Below, one piece after another: positions 59,843 to 64,000 of a DNA stretch of 64,000 bases. The position numbers and the translations under genes are program-made. Origin of the DNA: Eutypa lata (Eukaryota > Ascomycota > Sordariomycetes > Xylariales > Diatrypaceae); contig JAKULF010000004.1 of NCBI GenBank assembly GCA_022661535.1, positions 5,456,001 through 5,520,000 of the forward strand. The letters are read 5' to 3'. Below the pieces are notes generated by a model. It was not told the DNA's origin. It ran no database searches and saw only the letters and a list, made by a program, of their open reading frames with translations. Each line of letters starts with the position of its first letter. The first letter of the stretch is position 1.

Positions 59843-61135
59843 TTATTTCCTCGCTGACACCACTTGTGTTTCCACCCGAACGCTGACTTGACCCTCAACT
59901 CCGGGTATAATAGCCCAGAGACAGACATATGTGCCACCATACAGCTTCCAGTTCAAGGCGCCAGGCTTGAAATCGTCACCTTCCACCCTAGTCCAATGTT
60001 CAAGAGAGTCTGTGGCAATGGTTGGGCAATACTGGGAACACGCATCTCGGAAGTGCATGATTGCGAGCTCGTTTGCTAGCTCTAGATCCTGAGTCGTTGC
60101 CACGATGTTGAAGGGAGGTTCGGGACGAGTGCTCTCCTCGACGACGATGTAGACCATGGATCGACGCTGCGGAAGCCCCGGTCCCGTTTTGGTCACTACT
60201 TCGAAAAGTTGTGCCGGGAAGGTGAGACCCGACTGTGTATGTGGACTGCGGTTCGTGTGCTCCAAGGCTTGGAAGTCTACAAGATTGAGCGCACTGGGAT
60301 CCTCAGCATGTGCTTTCTGTCGGGGGGTTTCAGCTTCTGAGAGGAGAGTTAGATTCAAGTAGAAGAAGTGTGTGTTCTGGGATACGTATGGCATACCTTT
60401 GGCCTCGTCCCCTTTGTGGAGTTTAGTGTAGTGCGCCTCAGTGTCATCTGAAGTGCCCCCGCGGGTCTCATCACTGCTGCCTGTACGCTTCCGAGTGGAA
60501 CTCAGTCCTTTTTCCTGTCTTACTACTTGAGATTCTAAGGACGCGGTGGAAGCTATATCTCGCTTGACTAGCCCTGGAATAATGTACTTGTCAACAAAAG
60601 ATGCGGAGACCCCCAGGACCTTAGCATCCGAAGTGGCTTTCTGCATGCGAAGAATGTATTCCTCCCGAATCATGCCGTCCGTCGTGTAGTTGTCGCTAAT
60701 GTATACCAAGGCTCTCACTTGTTCATTCTGGCGTGGTTTCTCCTGTCCTTCCCCATGAAGTGCATTCGATAACTGTGTTCCTCTATCAGTGAAGCGGCTA
60801 GCATCCGATTCAAATCGACTCACTCCGGAAGAAGAATGGTCCAAACTGTTACTATGGCCATCGACGGTTTGTGGCTGCAGTAGTAACTGAGCGATTTGAG
60901 AAGATGTGAAGTCCGCATACCGCTTGCTAGGCTCAAAATCGACTTTTATTATATGCTTCTGATAGAAACGCTTAGAGACGCCCTCGGACCGATCCAAGGA
61001 TTTTTCATCCCTCCCATTGACAAGATAGAGAAGACCCTCGACGAGATAGTTTTCAGACTCTACCACATTCGCAACCCCTCGTTGGTTAATCTGCCATATG
61101 TACCCAGGCAGCGTTGCCTTTCCTTTGGTGGATAA
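59843..61135 (-). pseudogene. GGCT/AIG2-like cyclotransferase gene lacking its 5' end
   Basis: Family: gamma-glutamylcyclotransferase-like (AIG2/GGCT fold), which cleaves or rearranges gamma-glutamyl amides. The minus frame is open from 61135 (in-frame TAG at 61136-61138) to 59843. It starts within the fold at KATLPGYIWQINQRGVANVV (about 61120), then LVEGLLYLVNGRDEKSLDRS with the Glu of the next residues (SEGVSK) at the catalytic position. EEYILRMQKATSDAKVLGVS ends the domain. Missing is the N-terminal YGSN-containing strand that forms the substrate site, and no ATG precedes the remaining domain. The rest of the protein, past about 60560, is a long extension of unknown function. A 60-nt in-frame intron (60337-60396, GTATGC...CTCAG) is likely. 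Upstream sequence belongs to the oppositely oriented amidoligase gene, so the missing exon is probably lost. An unseen remote exon is the alternative. Confidence 0.7.
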
Positions 61136-62206
61136 CTAAAGATGGGTCATTGGGGAGCCCTCCACACCCCCTGAGTAAGTTAAGATACGTTTTCTGGTTC
61201 GGCGAATATTAGATACTCATTGCGACCAGTTCCATTGGAGGCCGTCTCTCCTATCCTCTCGACTGAAGCAGACTGGGAGGACCGTATTGACCTGTTCTGG
61301 ACGGCCTGGGGTCGAGTCTTCTTCATGCCTGAAACATCGCGGCAATGTGGGTGCCACATTCACGTATCGCCAAGGCCTCTCAAGAGGTTCAATATGTCAG
61401 AGTTAAGAGCCATATCATTTGGTGTTGTCTTTTACGAACCTCTAGTGGAGAATCTATTGCCATCTTATCGAAAGAACAACAAGTACTGCAAGTCTAATAC
61501 AAACTACTCTAGTGCACTCTCCCAAATAGGCTATGACCTGGACTTGGTTTGGGCGTATATATGCGGCATCACCAACCTCAGAGACCTGAAAGACTTCATG
61601 CAATCCCGCACAGGTGACCATAAGGATAGATATGTTCTGTGGAACTTTGACAATATATACGGTTCAGGCTCTGGCACAGTCGAGTTTCGTGGCGGCCGGG
61701 GACTCAGGGGCCCAGTACGAACCAAGAGGTGGATTTCGTTCGTCGTAGCATTCGTACATCTATGCATTAGTTACGTCCCGGTGAGTGGTTTTCTTCCCAT
61801 TGGAACACTGACGACATACTAAAGTTAGTTCAAGGACGTTCATATATCGAGGCCTTTCCGGCGGCCAAATATGGGGAGGTTCTGGTACAGAATTCTTGAG
61901 GCTGCGGAGTATCTCGACGTTGAATGTCATCTCCCTTATGACTGGAAAGTCATGGCCGAGTTGACGAGGTCAGTTGTAGATGAACAGCATCTAATGCTAA
62001 TAAGCTAATTCGGTTTCAGCGGCAACTCTTACGAAGGAAAGGCCGACGAATTGAGCTCAGGCTCAGGCTATTCAGACAGTGATGATAGCAGTTCAATCAT
62101 GTCGAAGTCGGATTCTGAATTCTCAAATTCCGATTATTCAGACGGAGAGATGGAGGTGTTGGAGCGTGAATTGGAGAAAGAGAAAAGGCGCTGCACTATA
62201 CTCTAA
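61120..62206 (+). pseudogene. Putative amidoligase (glutamine-synthetase-like) lacking its N-terminus, 4 exons seen
   Basis: Amidoligase_2-type (PF12224) fold, proposed to form amide bonds using ATP. Exons: about 61120-61174 (WWITKDGSLGSPPHPL), 61230-61780, 61829-61968, 62020-62206. The 55-nt first intron (GTAAGT...CCAG) gives a clean join into IPLEAVSPILSTEADWEDR. Motifs: CGCHIHVSP (the conserved HxH strand), VVFYEPLVENLLPSYRKNNK (active-site Arg region), and a G-x-G-rich TVEFRGGRGL strand. The N-terminal G-x-E-x-E strand that holds the metal should come before WWITKDG, but the upstream plus-strand sequence is the antisense of the GGCT gene, so it is missing. No start ATG was found. The C-terminal tail is Ser/Asp-rich and ends KRRCTIL, a CaaX-like box. 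The remainder is otherwise undamaged, so the loss may be recent, or the gene may start elsewhere. Confidence 0.7.
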
Positions 62207-63445
62207 TGTCACGGATTTCTTAAGAACCTGCTAATGAATCTGAGGTTGAATACTGCTCGGTTATTTCGGTTTGCGTCTATTAACGACTTTAATTATGGAA
62301 GACAAAATTATGAAATTCTTCAGTGATGCTATTAGTTAGTCTAAGACTCTTGTGAAAACATTATTTTTACCCAGGTTTGTATATAGGCCAACTTATATTC
62401 TTAAAATGCATAAAGTATTAAGATGTTTGTCATAGCACGGCCGTATAACCCTGTTTCTCATGGAAGTGATAAAACTATAGCTGAACGCGGTTGAGTATAG
62501 GAACTAGGTTATACCGCTCTTCGGTATTACCTAATCCCCCCTATTTGTAGATACATAGGGTTGACTTATTTCAACATAAGTGGGCCTTGCCAAAGTCAGT
62601 GATAAAGGTTAACTCAAGCCGTAAAGGATTGTAATTCCGATACTAAAATAGATGCTGTTATATCTGTTCTATTAATAACCAAAATATTCATGGAAAACAT
62701 CCCTAAAAGAGGAATACAAAAGATGAGGCTTTGGCTGATCGGGAGTATAAACTAGCGGAAACAATAGGGAACTTTGACTTCCGAATAAGAACTATGATCT
62801 AATCTATCTACACTCAAATGAAGAACTATATAGTAGTGATCATGGAAATTATGTGAAGCCAGAGCTAGCCGGATATGTATCGTGTGAAAATGGACCTATC
62901 ATTGGTATATTGGTGGGGTAGCTCCACCTAGGTGTATATAGTTAGGGTGTGATCACCATCTGTAGCCGTAGGTAGCCCTCTTTCCCTTTTTCCTATCTCC
63001 CGAGATTTAGTAGAGCAAATATAGGACTATTTAAATACAGCAAGACGTAACGAAATATTCCAGCGCTCTGACAACTTGTAGTAGATGTAGTAGATAGCAG
63101 TGCCATTAATAACCACCGTGTAGCCCCTTTCTACACAGTTCACTGATAGGATATTTGCTATCGTGTATCAGACCTAATATGTCATATGTGGTCTTCTTAA
63201 GAGTTTTCTAATATCTTACGTGTTTGCCAATGCTAGAATCCGCCCTTTCGCCGTGAATGCTGACGATGCGGGGCTGGATCTTTTCTAGGAATCCCCTTTA
63301 GAGCGACCTGCAGTATGCAGTACTACTATCCCCTCAGAAAACTTTTCTTAACTTCAGTAAGGCTGCCGCCGTTAACGTATTGTTTTAAATAGGCTACGAT
63401 CCGGTCCAAGTTTGCCATGATTGAAGATGCTGTCTACATAGAATC
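62207..63445. other. Intergenic spacer
   Basis: About 1.2 kb, AT-rich. No gene, tRNA or inverted repeat was recognised. Confidence 0.5.
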
Positions 63446-63733
63446 ATGGCTTTTGAGAACCCTCGCCTTTGGTTCGCACAACTCATATGGCTCGTGATAA
63501 GCCTGTCAGTGTGTGGAGATAGTTCTTCTGTATTGCCATCGCGGACACCAGTAGTACCTACTGCTACTCCTACTATTCCAAGCTCGTCTTCGTTATCTTC
63601 ATCCCTCAGCCCTTTCCAAGTTCCACATACGAGCGCAGTTTTGGACGCTACTGCTGCCCCGGATCCTTGTTATATATCAACATCCGGCTTAGGTGACGAT
63701 TCCACCTGTATTTCTTCAAGTTATTGGTGCTGA
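63446..63733 (+). CDS. Secreted Ser/Thr-rich protein fragment, right end uncertain
   Basis: Open frame of 95 codons from an ATG (start MAFENPRLWFAQLIWLVISL), a plausible signal peptide with cleavage near residue 24. It is followed by a Ser/Thr/Pro-rich stretch and a short Cys-containing segment (DPCYISTSGLGDDSTCISSS). The frame ends at TGA 63731-63733. Immediately downstream another forward frame is open (SLVIRHEVCFPMRSST) to 63875. The gene may therefore continue through a missed junction or be frameshifted. Only 267 bases remain before the window edge, so this cannot be settled. Type of protein unknown. Confidence 0.4.
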   Translation: MAFENPRLWFAQLIWLVISLSVCGDSSSVLPSRTPVVPTATPTIPSSSSLSSSLSPFQVPHTSAVLDATAAPDPCYISTSGLGDDSTCISSSYWC

Positions 63734-64000
63734 CAGCTTGGTTATAAGACACGAAGTCTGCTTTCCAATGCGATCGAGTACATCAGTGCGCTTACGAGGA
63801 GTCTCTTGGTATCGTAGGATGCTATGGGCTCAACCGCCTGGCACACCAAATATTCACCTCCTGCGAGCCCTTTAGCAGGACGATAAACTGTGGTATCACC
63901 TGCAGCATTGACCCTTTGGTCACGACGTGGTGAGGATTCAGGATTTATTTGTTATAGTTGCCCCCGAGCCATCTAGGTGTCTTAAACAATCAAAACCGTC
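63734..64000. other. Right-edge sequence
   Basis: Possible continuation of the secreted protein gene in another frame (63739-63875), otherwise nothing recognised. The window ends here. Confidence 0.3.

Noticed and set aside
1..64000. tRNA, 5S rRNA, CRISPR and autonomous transposons
   Set aside because: I looked for tRNA B-box-like GGTTCRANYC sequences in stem context, rRNA segments, evenly spaced direct repeats and transposase or reverse-transcriptase motifs on both strands and found none that held up. tRNAscan and RepeatMasker would be decisive.

Overview
The window is nuclear DNA from a filamentous ascomycete (Pezizomycotina), most likely a Sordariomycete. The evidence is short GT-AG introns of about 50-300 nt, lariat-like CTAAC/CTGAC sites upstream of acceptors, long gene-poor spacers and recognisably fungal families: MTC1/DUF5427, WSC-domain secreted hydrolase, kinase with an HFDIDPSN loop, and RPD3 with an acidic tail. 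No rRNA, tRNA, CRISPR, plasmid or phage feature was seen. No autonomous transposon was recognised, but there is one MITE-like element.

Layout. 1-1797 (-): mitochondrial DEAD-box RNA helicase, cut by the left edge. 3952-5097 (+): orphan protein with a Ser-Asp repeat. 6436-9312 (+): seven-exon glycine-rich-domain protein. 10235-11515 (+): orphan with a possible PD-(D/E)XK core. 13.4-15.3 kb: an orphan disordered protein and a decayed tandem copy of it. 16204-18865 (+): nine-exon protein kinase. 20478-22562 (+): P-loop/HAD/uracil-phosphoribosyltransferase fusion. 23696-24109 (+): acidic nuclear-looking fragment that may be a broken gene. 25996-28322 (+): mitochondrial malic enzyme. 29158-31034 (-): MTC1. 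32399-35267 (+): AT-hook nuclear protein. 37344-37841 (-): small orphan. 40112-41092 (-): ribosomal protein uL14 (L23). 42386-43362 (-): glutathione S-transferase. 44410-44533: MITE-like hairpin element. 44799-47039 (+): class I histone deacetylase RPD3. 48120-48821 (-) and 50894-52510 (-): two secreted proteins. 52.5-56.3 kb: gene desert. 56290-57737 (-): O-methyltransferase. 59843-62206: head-to-head remnants of a GGCT/AIG2-like gene and an amidoligase gene. 63446 onward (+): start of a secreted Ser/Thr-rich protein, probably broken or incomplete.

Housekeeping genes (helicase, malic enzyme, MTC1, uL14, RPD3) are interspersed with accessory genes separated by AT-richer spacers. I see no classic biosynthetic cluster: the O-methyltransferase has no synthase beside it. 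The most interesting locus is 59.8-62.2 kb. There a gamma-glutamylcyclotransferase-like gene and an amidoligase gene, plausibly partners making and breaking amide bonds, face away from each other. Both have lost their 5' parts at the same junction near 61120, which looks like one deletion through a shared promoter. All intron positions were read by eye from splice motifs, frame continuity and family conservation; none was tested with transcripts.
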